A stretch of 62,192 nucleotides of DNA from JBOZRQ01 sp050789255 (GCA_050789255.1 JBOZRQ010000002.1:1-62192), one strand, 5' to 3'. Positions 37,841-46,507 are shown, counted from the first letter of the stretch. Notes: generated from the sequence alone by a model not told the origin. Numbers and translations: made by a program.

Positions 37841-38431
37841 GATTTGTGCCGGGCTGACCAGCTGCCAGAACAGGGCGCCGGCCTCGGCCACTCCGGATCC
37901 CGGCCCAGCCAGGTCGACCGCCACCGACACATCCAGGAAGATGCCCAGCGCTGCGAAGAGCCCGGCGACCGCTGTGGGGGAGGGGCCAGCCAGGATGCGC
38001 CCCGCCGCCTGGTCCCGGACGATCATCGCCTCGATCATCCGGATTTGAACCGCCAGGAGCTGTTGAAAGCGGGTGCGGATCTCGGTGTCTTCGCACTCGG
38101 CCAGCGCCTGAAGGCGTAGCCGGATCGAGTCGGGTTGGGAGAGGGCCAGCGCCACGGCGGCCTGTCCCATCTCTGTCAGCGACGATGCCTTCGCAAAGAC
38201 CTCGTTGACGGTGGCGTAGACCTTGTCGATCACCGCCAGGTAGAGATCGCGCTTGGACGGGAAGTGTCGGTACAGCATGGGCTGGGTGATGCCCGCCTCC
38301 GCGGCGATGTCGCCCATGGTGGCGACCCGGTAGCCCAGTCGGGCGAAGGTGCGGGCGGCGGCGCCGAGAATCGCCTCCCGGCGCTCGGGCGCCTTCATGC
38401 GGGTGCGAACGGGTTTCGGCTCAGTGGACAT
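37820..38431 (-). CDS. TetR-family regulator, likely of the adjacent hydrolase
   Basis: 203 residues. HTH: REAILGAAARTFARLGYRVATMGDIAAEAGITQPMLYRHFPSKRDLY (split across motifs). The C-terminal helical domain carries the ligand pocket. ATG 38431 is preferred, with GGAGGG six bases upstream; longer forms lack such a site. It is divergent from the alpha/beta hydrolase, whose promoter contains an inverted repeat matching a TetR operator. Confidence 0.86.
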   Translation of the reverse strand: MSTEPKPVRTRMKAPERREAILGAAARTFARLGYRVATMGDIAAEAGITQPMLYRHFPSKRDLYLAVIDKVYATVNEVFAKASSLTEMGQAAVALALSQPDSIRLRLQALAECEDTEIRTRFQQLLAVQIRMIEAMIVRDQAAGRILAGPSPTAVAGLFAALGIFLDVSVAVDLAGPGSGVAEAGALFWQLVSPAQIKPPEVR

Positions 38432-38478
38432 GAGCATCCCTCCGTGACCTAGCATAGCATGGCGCACCTCTGCAAGCA

Positions 38479-38523
38479 ATAAGTTAGTGACCACTTTACA
38501 AACTTATCTCGGGTTTGTATACT
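38479..38523 (+). promoter_or_regulatory. Promoter with TetR-type operator
   Basis: -35 TTTACA (38495-38500), 17-base spacer, -10 TATACT (38518-38523), each 5/6 to consensus. Over the -35 sits the inverted repeat ATAAGTT (38479-38485)/AACTTAT (38501-38507), with an inner AGTG-ac-CACT. Binding here would repress the hydrolase. Confidence 0.75.
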
Positions 38524-38556
38524 GGAGGACGTACTTACTAAACGGAGGCGTTGTAC

Positions 38557-39414
38557 ATGACTACCTCGCTATTGAAGCTGCCCGACGGGCGCCATCTGGC
38601 ATACAGCGAATTCGGACCCGCTGCTGGCCGGCCGATGTTCTATTTCCATGGCAACCCTGGCTCCCAGCTGGAGTGGCTGATCTTTGGCGATGAGGAGATG
38701 CTGCGCCGCCTGAATCTGCGGGTCATCGCCACCGACCGGCCCGGGATCGGCCAGTCCGACTTCCAGCCCGGGCGCCGCCTGCGCGACTGGCCCGCCGACG
38801 TGGCGGCTCTGGCCGACCACCTGGGCATTCAGCAGTTCTCTGTGCTCGGGTACTCCGCCGGTGCTGCCTTCGCTTTGGCCTGTGCCCACGCCATGCCGGG
38901 CCGGGTGAGAGCCGCCGCCGTCGTGAGCGGTGAGTGCTCGCTTAGCTTCCCCGGCATCGCTGAGCACATGGCCGCCAGCGCCAAGATGTACATGAAGCTC
39001 GCCATCAACCTGCCTTGGTTCTCCCGGCTCTTCATCAACTTCATGATGTTCGGGGCCAGGAAGGACCCGGGCCAGCTGAAGGCGCAACTCGAGAAGATCG
39101 CACCTCCGTCCGACAAGCAGTGCCTGGACCAGGTGGTGCCGCCGCTCGTCGCTTCGATTCTGGAGGGCGCCCGGTCCGGCCCCCGCGGGCTGCAGGTCGA
39201 TGCCGCCCTGGGCGCCGGCGCCTGGGACTTCCGGCCCGAGGAGATCAAGGTGCCGGTCCACTTCTGGCACGGCGAGGCCGACGTCAACGCCCCGGTGGCC
39301 ATGGGGCGCTACGTGTCCAAGCTCGTGCCCGGCTGCACGGCACGGTTCGAGCCCGAGGAGGGGCACGTCTCGCTCTTCCTCAAGTACCGGGAGGAGATCC
39401 TGGCAGCACTGTGA
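38557..39414 (+). CDS. Alpha/beta-hydrolase
   Basis: 285 residues. Oxyanion/HG motif YFHGNPGSQLEW, nucleophile elbow LGYSAGAAFALA (Ser), Asp in WHGEADVNAP, His in EEGHVSLF. A cap domain at about 130-200 (AINLPWFSRLFINFMMFGA) is rich in aromatic residues. It hydrolyses an ester or similar bond of a hydrophobic compound; the substrate is not predictable. GGAGG lies eight bases before ATG 38557. It is transcribed from a strong promoter that overlaps a TetR-type operator. Confidence 0.85.
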   Translation: MTTSLLKLPDGRHLAYSEFGPAAGRPMFYFHGNPGSQLEWLIFGDEEMLRRLNLRVIATDRPGIGQSDFQPGRRLRDWPADVAALADHLGIQQFSVLGYSAGAAFALACAHAMPGRVRAAAVVSGECSLSFPGIAEHMAASAKMYMKLAINLPWFSRLFINFMMFGARKDPGQLKAQLEKIAPPSDKQCLDQVVPPLVASILEGARSGPRGLQVDAALGAGAWDFRPEEIKVPVHFWHGEADVNAPVAMGRYVSKLVPGCTARFEPEEGHVSLFLKYREEILAAL

Positions 39415-39420
39415 ATTCCC

Positions 39421-39475
39421 CTCATCCAATCCTGAGACTGTCCCGGCCCGAATAACAGTCTCAGGATTGGATGAG
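39421..39475. repeat. 55-bp palindromic repeat, copy 1
   Basis: Perfect 20-bp arms CTCATCCAATCCTGAGACTG (39421-39440) and its complement (39456-39475), with a 15-base spacer. The same arms recur at 39568-39622. Starting seven bases after the hydrolase stop, it may act as a terminator, but no T tract follows. Confidence 0.85.
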
Positions 39476-39567
39476 TACCCGACGGACCGTCCGAATGGCA
39501 CCCCCTGGGGGTATGAAAATATGGGTTTCCGGCCAAAATTTGGGCTATCGATACGGCCGACCCAACA

Positions 39568-39622
39568 CTCATCCAATCCTGAGACTGTCCATGGTCTCAA
39601 ATCAGTCTCAGGATTGGATGAG
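39568..39622. repeat. 55-bp palindromic repeat, copy 2
   Basis: The same 20-bp arms as in copy 1 (39568-39587 and 39603-39622). The 15-base spacer differs. Stem identity with loop divergence shows that both arms were copied or constrained together, as in REP- or MITE-like elements. Outside the arms, 92 bases of unrelated sequence separate the two copies. Confidence 0.85.
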
Positions 39623-39697
39623 TTGGGTCCGGACTGCTGAAAACAAGCAAAATCAGCCACCGCCGGCCGCAAAAAGCGGCTCGGGCGAGGGGGGTAT

Positions 39698-39724
39698 GCC
39701 CCGGCGAATTCGCCGGGGCTTTTG
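39698..39724 (+). terminator. Terminator (perfect 22-bp palindrome)
   Basis: GCCCCGGCGAA/TTCGCCGGGGC followed by TTTTG. It lies 36 bases before the next gene, and ends the hydrolase region's transcripts. Confidence 0.75.
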
Positions 39725-39760
39725 TGCGCCATACTGGTCCCAAAGGGGGCGAAAAACCAA

Positions 39761-40789
39761 ATGCGATGGCTTGTCACCGTCTCGTTAGTGCTGACCAGCT
39801 TGGCCCCGCACGCGGACCCGTTGGCCGACCTGCGGGCCCTGTGTGCCGCCGCCGGCCACGACGGCCGCTGGCTGGCGCCCGGCGAGCTCCAGACAGCCCT
39901 GACCGAAGTCGTCACGGAAGCGGCGCCCGCCGAAGTGCGCGAGGTCATCAAGAAAGTTGGCGACCGCCGCTACTGCTTTGACCTGGCGCTCTCGAACCTG
40001 GGAGAACCGCCGACTATGGTGATCAGCCGCAACGTGCTGTGGGAGGCGAACGGCACCTGGCACGCCAGCCCCAACCCAGACCTGGGGCCGCAGTCCCGCA
40101 TCGTCCGCATCCCGGCCAGCCAGGGCGGCCGGGAGCTGATCATCGCTGATGAAGGCTATGGCAGCGGCCAGTTTGGCCAGTTGGTCGTACTGCGCCGCAC
40201 CGACAATACATGGGCAACCGCCTTCAAGACCGGCCGCGGGCGATTCCGAGCTTACACCCCGGACGACGATCACATCTTGATTACCGGGATCGGCGAGACC
40301 GGCCCCTGGCCGCCACTGGCCTGGACCGGCAACTGCTGCCTGCCGAGTAACCATCAATGGCTATATGAGCGTAACGATAGCGCATTCGTCCTGACGGCCG
40401 AGCGCGACATCCCTGACCCCTACATCACCATGAACATCTTCTTTGGCGCCCTGCTGTCCGACCAGCCCGAGGTCGCGGAGCGCTGGCTCGCCAAGGTCGC
40501 CGCGCCTGCGGCCGTTAGCGCAGCCCGACAGGTTGGCTTTGCGACAGCGCCACAGTTGATCTACAACCCGGCCCTACCCGAGATTCAGGAGATAGAGTCG
40601 CGCCACTGGGATCTCCTCCCGCCGGAAGTGAACGGCCCGGCGCCCGGGCGCCGCACCCTGAAGGTCCTGGTGGGACCGCCGGGCGCCGAGCTCACCCTGG
40701 AGCGTCAGGCCGAAGGATGGCGGGTCACCGGCGTGCGGGCTGCCGCCGTGAAGCTGCCGGTTGGAAGCTCAGCCCAGAAAGCGCCGTAA
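39761..40789 (+). CDS. Secreted hypothetical protein
   Basis: 342 residues, not recognised. The N-terminus is a short signal peptide (RWLVTVSLVLTSLAPHADP). A repeated-strand middle part (GQFGQLVVLRRTDNTWATAFKTG, HILITGIGETGPWPPLAW) has TGNCCLPSNHQWLYE. The Cys pair may bind metal or form a disulfide. AAAGGGGGCG lies before ATG 39761. It overlaps the convergent aldehyde dehydrogenase gene by 21 bases. Confidence 0.6.
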   Translation: MRWLVTVSLVLTSLAPHADPLADLRALCAAAGHDGRWLAPGELQTALTEVVTEAAPAEVREVIKKVGDRRYCFDLALSNLGEPPTMVISRNVLWEANGTWHASPNPDLGPQSRIVRIPASQGGRELIIADEGYGSGQFGQLVVLRRTDNTWATAFKTGRGRFRAYTPDDDHILITGIGETGPWPPLAWTGNCCLPSNHQWLYERNDSAFVLTAERDIPDPYITMNIFFGALLSDQPEVAERWLAKVAAPAAVSAARQVGFATAPQLIYNPALPEIQEIESRHWDLLPPEVNGPAPGRRTLKVLVGPPGAELTLERQAEGWRVTGVRAAAVKLPVGSSAQKAP

Positions 40790-42181
40790 CAGCTTCAACT
40801 TCGCACCGTACGGCTGGTACCGGATCGAAGGATCTACGAGCACGGAGCTCTTCACCACCGCCTTCCGGTGCGAGAAGGTGTCGAAGCTGAGCTTGCCGTG
40901 GTAAGCGCCGATGCCGCTGTGGCCCACCCCGCCGAAGGGCAGGTGCGGGTTGCTCAGGTGCACCAGCGTGTTGTTGATGCACCCGCCGCCGAACGAAAGC
41001 TCCGCCAGCACCCGCTCCTCCACCGCCTTGTCCTGCGTGAAGAGGTACAGGGCCAGCGGCTTCTCAAAGCGCCGTACCGTGGCGATCGCCTCGTCCAGGC
41101 GATGGTACTCCAGCACGGGCAGCAGCGGCCCGAAGATCTCCTCCTGCATGATCGGGTCGCTCAGGCTCACCTCGGTAATCACCGTGGGCGCGATGTAGCG
41201 TTTGGCCCGGTCCACCTTGCCCCCGACCGTCGCCCTACCCTGCCCCATCAGCCCGACCAGCCGGTCGAAATGGCGCTCGGTGATGATCCGGGCAAAATCA
41301 GGACTTTGCTGCGGATCCGCCCCGAAGAACTGCTCAACGCAGCGGCCGATGCGCCGCACCAGCTCTTCCCGCACGGCCGCGTCCACCAGCAGGTAGTCGG
41401 GCGCCACGCAGGTCTGCCCGGCGTTGAAGAACTTGCCCCAGGCGATCCGGCGGGCTGAGACCTCCAGGTCGGCCGTCCGGTCGACGATGCATGGGCTCTT
41501 GCCGCCCAGCTCTAGCGTCACGGGGGTCAGGTGCTCGGCAGCGGCCTTCGCCACGATGCGGCCCACCGCCGTGCTCCCGGTGAAGAAGATGTGGTCCCAC
41601 CGCCGGGCGAGCAGCGCCTGCGACACCTCCACGCCGCCCTCCACCGTCGCCACCAGCTCCGGCGGGAAGGTCGCCCCGATCAGCTCGGTGATTAGCCGGG
41701 CCGTGTGGGGCGCCAGCTCCGAGGGCTTCACCACCGCCACGTTCCCGGCCGCCAGGGCGCCCACCAGCGGCGCCATCGCCAGCTGAAAGGGATAGTTCCA
41801 GGGCGTAATGATCAGCACCTGGCCCAGCGGCTCGCTCATGATCATGCTGGATGAGGGCTGCAGAAGGAGCGGTGTGGGGACCCGCTGGGGCCGCATCCAC
41901 GAGCGCAGGCGCTTGAGCGTGTGATCGATCTCCGCATACATGAAGGAGACCTCGGCCACGTACCCCTCGAAGGCAGCCCGGCCCATGTCGGCCCGCAGCG
42001 CCTCCAGCACCTGATCCTCCCGCTCCTTAATCGCCGCCCGCAGGCGCTTAAGCTGCTGGACCCGGAACTCGTAGCTCCTTGTTTGCCCCGTGCCAAAGAA
42101 TGCCCGCTGCTCCGCCATCAGGCGGTCGATGGACTCCATCACCTGCGCCACCTCTGTCCTAGTATTCATCAAATCGTTCAT
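40769..42181 (-). CDS. Class-3-type aldehyde dehydrogenase
   Basis: 470 residues. Full ALDH domain: ITPWNYPFQLAMAPLVGALAAGN, Glu in LELGGKSP, catalytic Cys in AGQTCVAPDY, and EEIFGPLLPV. The C-terminus is hydrophobic, like class 3/fatty aldehyde dehydrogenases (YwdH type). It oxidises an aldehyde to the acid with NAD(P). It is a free-acid, not CoA-acylating, enzyme and is not linked to the microcompartment. ATG 42181 or 42169 may be the start; no strong ribosome site precedes either. It is divergent from recO; the convergent end overlaps 39761-40789. Confidence 0.88.
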   Translation of the reverse strand: MNDLMNTRTEVAQVMESIDRLMAEQRAFFGTGQTRSYEFRVQQLKRLRAAIKEREDQVLEALRADMGRAAFEGYVAEVSFMYAEIDHTLKRLRSWMRPQRVPTPLLLQPSSSMIMSEPLGQVLIITPWNYPFQLAMAPLVGALAAGNVAVVKPSELAPHTARLITELIGATFPPELVATVEGGVEVSQALLARRWDHIFFTGSTAVGRIVAKAAAEHLTPVTLELGGKSPCIVDRTADLEVSARRIAWGKFFNAGQTCVAPDYLLVDAAVREELVRRIGRCVEQFFGADPQQSPDFARIITERHFDRLVGLMGQGRATVGGKVDRAKRYIAPTVITEVSLSDPIMQEEIFGPLLPVLEYHRLDEAIATVRRFEKPLALYLFTQDKAVEERVLAELSFGGGCINNTLVHLSNPHLPFGGVGHSGIGAYHGKLSFDTFSHRKAVVKSSVLVDPSIRYQPYGAKLKLLRRFLG

Positions 42182-42217
42182 GGTAAAATGGGCGCAGCAA
42201 CTCCGGAGGTGCCGCCC

Positions 42218-42973
42218 ATGGCCCTTTACAACGCGGAAGCCATCGTCATCCGGGTACGGGACTTCGACGAGGCGGACAAGATCACCACGCTGCTGACCCG
42301 CGAAGAGGGGAAGGTCCAGGCGATTGCCAAGGGCGCCCGGCGCCCCCGCAACCGCTACACCGCGGCCACCCAGCTCTTCACCCAGGTCAAGGCCGCTCTC
42401 TTCCACGGCCGCAATTTGGATACCTACAGCCAGGTCGACATCGTCGAGTCCTTCCGCCACCTGCGGGAGGACCTTGTGCGCATGGCCTACGGCACCTACG
42501 TCTGTGAGCTGATGGATGAGATGCTCAAGGAGAAGCAGCGCCATGAGCAGACCTACCTGCTGCTGCTCACCACCTTGCACCTGCTCAACGCCGAGGAGAT
42601 GGACCCCGAGCCCGTCCTGCGCTCCTACGAGCTGAAGCTGCTCTCCATGCTGGGCTTCCGCCCCCACCTGGAGGACTGCGTAGCCTGCGGCAAGGAGTTG
42701 GGCGCCGCCCCCCAGGTGCGCTTCGCCCCGGCCATTGGCGGGACGCTCTGCCCCACCTGCTCCAGCGAGGGCGAAGCGGTGCTGCGGCTCTCCCGGGGCA
42801 CGGTGGAGACCATGAAGCGGCTGATGGACGGCGACATCCGCCGGGCCCACGTCACCCGCATTGCCGGCGATATGGCCCGCGAGTTCGACCGGGCGCTCTC
42901 CGAGTACATCAACCTGCGCATCGAACGGAAGCTAAAGTCCAAAGAGTTCCTGGATACACTTCGTAAGGTTTAA
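42218..42973 (+). CDS. recO: DNA repair protein RecO
   Basis: 251 residues. OB-fold N-terminus (AEAIVIRVRDFDEADKITTLL, GKVQAIAKGARRP), helical middle part (EDLVRMAYGTYVCELMDEML) and a zinc site CVACGKEL...CPTCSS. It loads RecA onto SSB-coated single strands with RecR and mediates annealing. GGAGGTG lies seven bases before ATG 42218. It is followed by a small protein gene with a separate ribosome site. Confidence 0.95.
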   Translation: MALYNAEAIVIRVRDFDEADKITTLLTREEGKVQAIAKGARRPRNRYTAATQLFTQVKAALFHGRNLDTYSQVDIVESFRHLREDLVRMAYGTYVCELMDEMLKEKQRHEQTYLLLLTTLHLLNAEEMDPEPVLRSYELKLLSMLGFRPHLEDCVACGKELGAAPQVRFAPAIGGTLCPTCSSEGEAVLRLSRGTVETMKRLMDGDIRRAHVTRIAGDMAREFDRALSEYINLRIERKLKSKEFLDTLRKV

Positions 42974-43016
42974 AGATACGGGCGCCGGACCATAATCCCT
43001 CCCGGAGGGATGTGGC

Positions 43017-43319
43017 ATGTTCGGCTTCGGCCCGGCGGTACGACTGACGGATCTTGGCCCGCGTGACGGCATCGTGCGGGGGGAGGTCGGGCGCTTTGCC
43101 TGGGAGGCCAGGCTTGCCCGCTCGCCGGTCTCCTACGGGCTCGACCCCGACACGCTCTACAAGGGCTATGGCCGCATCGCCAGGCTGGTGCTGCTGGAGC
43201 AAATCCCCGGCACCCGCACCTGCCGCAAGGTGGCCGCCTTCGACCGGGGCTGGCAGTTCGGGCGCAAGGAGCACCTCGGCCTCATCGAGCGGGTCGTCAA
43301 GTACCTAGCAAAACAATAG
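43017..43319 (+). CDS. Conserved small hypothetical protein
   Basis: 100 residues: PAVRLTDLGPRDGIVRGEVGR at the N-terminus, then LDPDTLYKGYGRIARLVLLEQ and RKVAAFDRGWQFGRKEHLGLIERVVKYL. Beta then alpha, with no membrane segment. GGAGGG stands seven bases before the ATG. It is co-directional with recO (44-base gap), and perhaps co-transcribed. No function assigned. Confidence 0.6.
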   Translation: MFGFGPAVRLTDLGPRDGIVRGEVGRFAWEARLARSPVSYGLDPDTLYKGYGRIARLVLLEQIPGTRTCRKVAAFDRGWQFGRKEHLGLIERVVKYLAKQ

Positions 43320-43322
43320 GCG

Positions 43323-43352
43323 AAACCGGGAGGCAACAACGCCTCCCGGTTT
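43323..43352. terminator. Bidirectional terminator
   Basis: AAACCGGGAGGC-aacaac-GCCTCCCGGTTT followed by TCTT. It lies between convergent genes ending at 43319 and 43355. Confidence 0.85.
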
Positions 43353-43354
43353 TC

Positions 43355-44428
43355 TTATACGCTGGCGAACTGCCGCCTCAGCTGCCAGGCGGCGATTCCG
43401 CTTCCGCCGACGGCACACACGCCCAAAATCATCAGGTCGAACACCACGGTTCCCAGGGAGCCACCCTGCATCATCACGGCCCGCAGGGCGTGGGTCATGT
43501 AGTAGCTCGGCATCGCCTTCCCAAGCGTCTGGAAGATGGCCGGCGCCCCATCCAGCGGCATCATGGAGCCGCCGAGGAAGGCCAGCGCCATGATCAGGAT
43601 TAACGAGGCAGGCATGGCCGCGTCGGGGTTGGGCGCCAGCACGCCGACCGCCAGGCCGAGTCCCAGGGTAGCGAGGGCACAGGCCACCACTGCCACCACC
43701 GTACCCACGACGTTTACGGGCATGGGGATATCGAAGACGAAGTAAGCGGTCGCATAGAGCACGGCGGCCTGGATCACCGCCAGCAGCAGGTTGGCCGAGA
43801 TCCGGGCGCCGAGCCACAGCCCGACCGAGACCGGGGTGCTGAACATGTGCCGCATGGCGCCGCTCTTGCGCTGGTTTGCCAGCCAAATCGCCACCGAGAC
43901 CAGGCCAGCGCTCAGCAGCATGTAGGTCAGCTGCCCGGGGAGCAGAAAGTCGAAGACATTCAGCTTCACCATGCCGGGCAGGGGCTGGGCCTCCACCGCG
44001 AGCACCGGTCGGGCGCCGAACCCGGCGAGCACCGCCTGGAGCGTGCCCGCGGCGGCCAGGGAACTCTGGCTGGTCGGGTCATAGAGCACCGGGACCCGGA
44101 CAGGCCCCTGGCCCGCGCCTGCGCCAGCCGGCAGCACCACGACCGCCTTGAGATCCCCCGCCTTCAGCGAGGCGCTCAGGTCGGACTCCGTCCCAAGCTC
44201 CACCGAGAATCGGCCGGTTCCCTTCAGCAACTCGACCACACCGGCGCCATCGGTGGCGGCAGCCACGCCCACCGGGGTCAGGGCGCCCGGCTTCTCAGCG
44301 TACATGAAGCCGAACACCGCCAAAAACAGCATGGGAAAGGCGAAGTTGAACGCCAGCGCAATCTTGTTGCGCATCATCGAACGCAGCTGAAAGAGGGTCA
44401 GCTGCGACAAGCTTCTAAGCCAGCGCAT
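43355..44428 (-). CDS. ABC-2 type transporter permease
   Basis: 357 residues. An N-terminal helix (NKIALAFNFAFPMLFLAVFGFM) is followed by a large extracytoplasmic loop of about 130 residues. Then five helices (LTYMLLSAGLVSVAIWL, ISANLLLAVIQAAVLYATAY, VVGTVVAVVACALATLGLGL, SLILIMALAFLGGSMM, VVFDLMILGVCAV). This DrrB/YhgE-like permease would export a lipid, drug or peptide with the ATPase next to it. ATG overlaps the ATPase stop by one base. The terminator at 43323 ends the operon. Confidence 0.87.
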   Translation of the reverse strand: MRWLRSLSQLTLFQLRSMMRNKIALAFNFAFPMLFLAVFGFMYAEKPGALTPVGVAAATDGAGVVELLKGTGRFSVELGTESDLSASLKAGDLKAVVVLPAGAGAGQGPVRVPVLYDPTSQSSLAAAGTLQAVLAGFGARPVLAVEAQPLPGMVKLNVFDFLLPGQLTYMLLSAGLVSVAIWLANQRKSGAMRHMFSTPVSVGLWLGARISANLLLAVIQAAVLYATAYFVFDIPMPVNVVGTVVAVVACALATLGLGLAVGVLAPNPDAAMPASLILIMALAFLGGSMMPLDGAPAIFQTLGKAMPSYYMTHALRAVMMQGGSLGTVVFDLMILGVCAVGGSGIAAWQLRRQFASV

Positions 44429-45351
44429 TAGTCCCGCAGCCTCCTTCCGGTCAGGGCCATAAAGACATCCTCCATGGTGGCGGAGGTGGTTCGCAGGTCG
44501 CCCAGGGGGATCTCCCGTTCCCGCAGGTACCCGGCCAGGGCCATCAGCGTCGCCGCCGAGTTCGCCGTCTGGAGCACCACCAGCTGCTCCTCGGTCTTCA
44601 CGCCGGTCACCGCCTCCAGGCGGGCCAGCTCGGCCAGGTCAACCCGGGCGCCGAGCGCATCGATCTCGATCGACCGCTCCGGCCCGTACTTCAAGATCAG
44701 GTCCTTCGGGGCGCCCTCCGCCAGCAGCCGGCCATGGTCGATGATCGCCACTCGGTCGCAGAGCCGCTCGGCCTCCTCCATGTAGTGCGTCGACATGATC
44801 ACCGCCCGCCCCTCGCTGCGCAGGCCCCGGATCACCTCCCAGAGGCTCTGCCGGGACTGCGGATCAAGGCCGGTGGTGGGCTCGTCCAAAAAGAGCACCT
44901 CGGGCCGCCCCACCAGGGCGATCGCCAGCGCCAGGCGCTGCCGCTGGCCGCCGGACAGGGCCGTGCACTGCCGCCGGGAGAGCGCCTGCAGGTTGAACTG
45001 GGCGATCAGATCGCCCACGGGCATCGGGTTCCGGTAGAAGCTGGCGTACAGCTGCAATAACTCCAGGACCGTCGTGCCCTCAGGCATGTTGGCGGTTTGC
45101 AGGCTGATGCCGATCCGCTCCCGCACCTCCGCCGGATGCTCCATGCTGTCGAACCCGCAGATCTGAGCCGTGCCGCTGTCCGGGCGCCGCAGCCCCTCCA
45201 TCATCTCCAGCGTGGTGGTCTTGCCGGCCCCGTTGGGACCCAGCAGGCCCAGCACCTCGCCGGCGTGTACCTTCAGGCTGATGCCGTCCACGGCGGTCAG
45301 GCTGCCGTACCGTTTCGTCAGCCCCGTCGCCTCCAGTTTGACCTCCGCCAT
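44428..45351 (-). CDS. ABC transporter ATP-binding protein (DrrA type)
   Basis: 307 residues. Walker A GPNGAGKTTTLEM, signature LSGGQRQRLALA, Walker B VLFLDEPTTGLDP, H-switch in VIMSTHYMEEAE. The C-terminal 80 residues contain the DrrA-like regulatory end (TTSATMEDVFMALTGR). It powers the ABC-2 permease. Preceded by a small membrane-protein gene with only one base between. Confidence 0.93.
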   Translation of the reverse strand: MAEVKLEATGLTKRYGSLTAVDGISLKVHAGEVLGLLGPNGAGKTTTLEMMEGLRRPDSGTAQICGFDSMEHPAEVRERIGISLQTANMPEGTTVLELLQLYASFYRNPMPVGDLIAQFNLQALSRRQCTALSGGQRQRLALAIALVGRPEVLFLDEPTTGLDPQSRQSLWEVIRGLRSEGRAVIMSTHYMEEAERLCDRVAIIDHGRLLAEGAPKDLILKYGPERSIEIDALGARVDLAELARLEAVTGVKTEEQLVVLQTANSAATLMALAGYLREREIPLGDLRTTSATMEDVFMALTGRRLRD

Positions 45352-45352
45352 G

Positions 45353-45664
45353 CTAGGCCTCCTCCCGCTTCCGCATGAAGATGCTGATCAGCCCGGCGGT
45401 GATCATGTAGAGCGGCCACAGGGCGCCCCAGCCGATCTCGGTGAAGGTGACCAGGCCGCCCATCACGCCGGTCAGGGCGACCCAGACGCCGGTGATCCGG
45501 GTTGCGCGGGCCTGAGCCCAAGGGGCGATGACCATCAGGATGCCAGCAGCGAGGGGGTAGAGGAACCATACCTTGCCGTAGCCTACAAACTGGCCCAGCG
45601 CCGAAGCGATCCCAGCGGTGATGATAAAGATGCCACCATAGATCCGTCCACGCTCTGCGTTCAT
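45353..45664 (-). CDS. Small membrane protein of the ABC operon
   Basis: 103 residues, three to four helices (YGGIFIITAGIASALGQFVG, VWFLYPLAAGILMVIAPWA, ITGVWVALTGVMGGLV, LWPLYMITAGLISIFM). First gene of the operon with the ABC-2 ATPase and permease, so it may be an accessory or sensing subunit. No known family is recognised. Confidence 0.65.
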   Translation of the reverse strand: MNAERGRIYGGIFIITAGIASALGQFVGYGKVWFLYPLAAGILMVIAPWAQARATRITGVWVALTGVMGGLVTFTEIGWGALWPLYMITAGLISIFMRKREEA

Positions 45665-45825
45665 GTTGTGAAGTCCTCCCGTGTGGCTTCGCCGGTTGAC
45701 CGGCGGCTCATTACGGTCTCATCTTACCAAGCCGTAGCAGGTAGGAATATCGCCGGGGCTGGTGGTTTTGGCGGGGCCGTTCGGGCGAGGGTGCGAATCA
45801 CCCATCCGGGTGATGGACGGCGCAA

Positions 45826-45852
45826 GGGGCGCCCCCATGTGCAGGGCGCCCC
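45826..45852 (-). terminator. Terminator of the two-component operon
   Basis: GGGGCGCCC (45826-45834) and GGGCGCCCC (45844-45852) form a 9-bp stem just past the response-regulator stop, read on the minus strand. Only TTG follows, so it may be weak. A further ATCACCC/GGGTGAT stem lies at 45797-45814. Confidence 0.5.
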
Positions 45853-45858
45853 AGAACG

Positions 45859-46506
45859 CTACAGGCTGATCAGCCCCCGGCTCAGCGCCCGTGTGACCGC
45901 CTCCGTGCGGTCCCGGGCGCCCAGCTTCTGAAACAGGTTGCTGATGTGCGTCTTCACCGTATTCTCGCTGATGTACAGTGCAGCGGCGATCTCCTTGTTG
46001 GCGGCGCCGCCGGCCATCAGCCGTAGGATCTCCAGCTCCCGCTCGGTCAGCACCTCCGCCGGTTCCGCCTGCTTGGCCGGCCCGCCCTGGCTGATCACCT
46101 GCATCAGCTTCGCTGCGATGTGCGGCGGCAGCAGCGACTGCCCCTGGCTGACCGCCTCAATCCCCCGCAGCAGCTCATCCGGCGGGGCGTCCTTCAGCAG
46201 GTAGCCCTTGGCGCCGGCCTGGAGCCCGCCCCAGATCAGCTCATCATCATCGTAGGTGGTCAGCACCAGCACATGGCTGGCCAAACCCTGTCCCTTGATC
46301 TGCCGGATGGCCTCCACGCCGTTCATCACCGGCATCTGCATATCCATCAGGATGACGTCGGGCTTCAGCTCCAGCGCCTGCCGGACCGCCTCTTCCCCGT
46401 TGCCGGCCTCGCCGACCACCTCCAGGCGGGGGCTCTGCCGCAGAAAGGCCACCAGGCCTGCACGGACCACACGGTGGTCGTCGACCACCAGGACGCGAAT
46501 CGCCAA
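45859..46506 (-). CDS. NarL/LiaR-family response regulator
   Basis: 215 residues. Receiver domain: VVDDHRVVRAGL, phospho-Asp in VILMDMQMPVMNG, Lys in YLLKDAPPD. C-terminal LuxR-type HTH: LTERELEILRLMAGGAANKEIAAAL, YISENTVKTHISNLFQKLGA. Activated by the kinase whose stop lies one base upstream, probably binding promoters as a dimer. The TTG start has AGGAGG upstream. The targets are not known; the neighbouring ABC-2 exporter is a candidate. Confidence 0.92.
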   Translation of the reverse strand: MAIRVLVVDDHRVVRAGLVAFLRQSPRLEVVGEAGNGEEAVRQALELKPDVILMDMQMPVMNGVEAIRQIKGQGLASHVLVLTTYDDDELIWGGLQAGAKGYLLKDAPPDELLRGIEAVSQGQSLLPPHIAAKLMQVISQGGPAKQAEPAEVLTERELEILRLMAGGAANKEIAAALYISENTVKTHISNLFQKLGARDRTEAVTRALSRGLISL

Positions 46507-46507
46507 G

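Noticed and set aside
39421..39622. CRISPR array
   Set aside because: Only two copies, each a palindrome with its own internal loop, and no cas genes nearby.
42182..42850. N-terminal extension of the aldehyde dehydrogenase across recO
   Set aside because: The extension is antisense to recO, has no homology and ends where a normal ALDH N-terminus begins.
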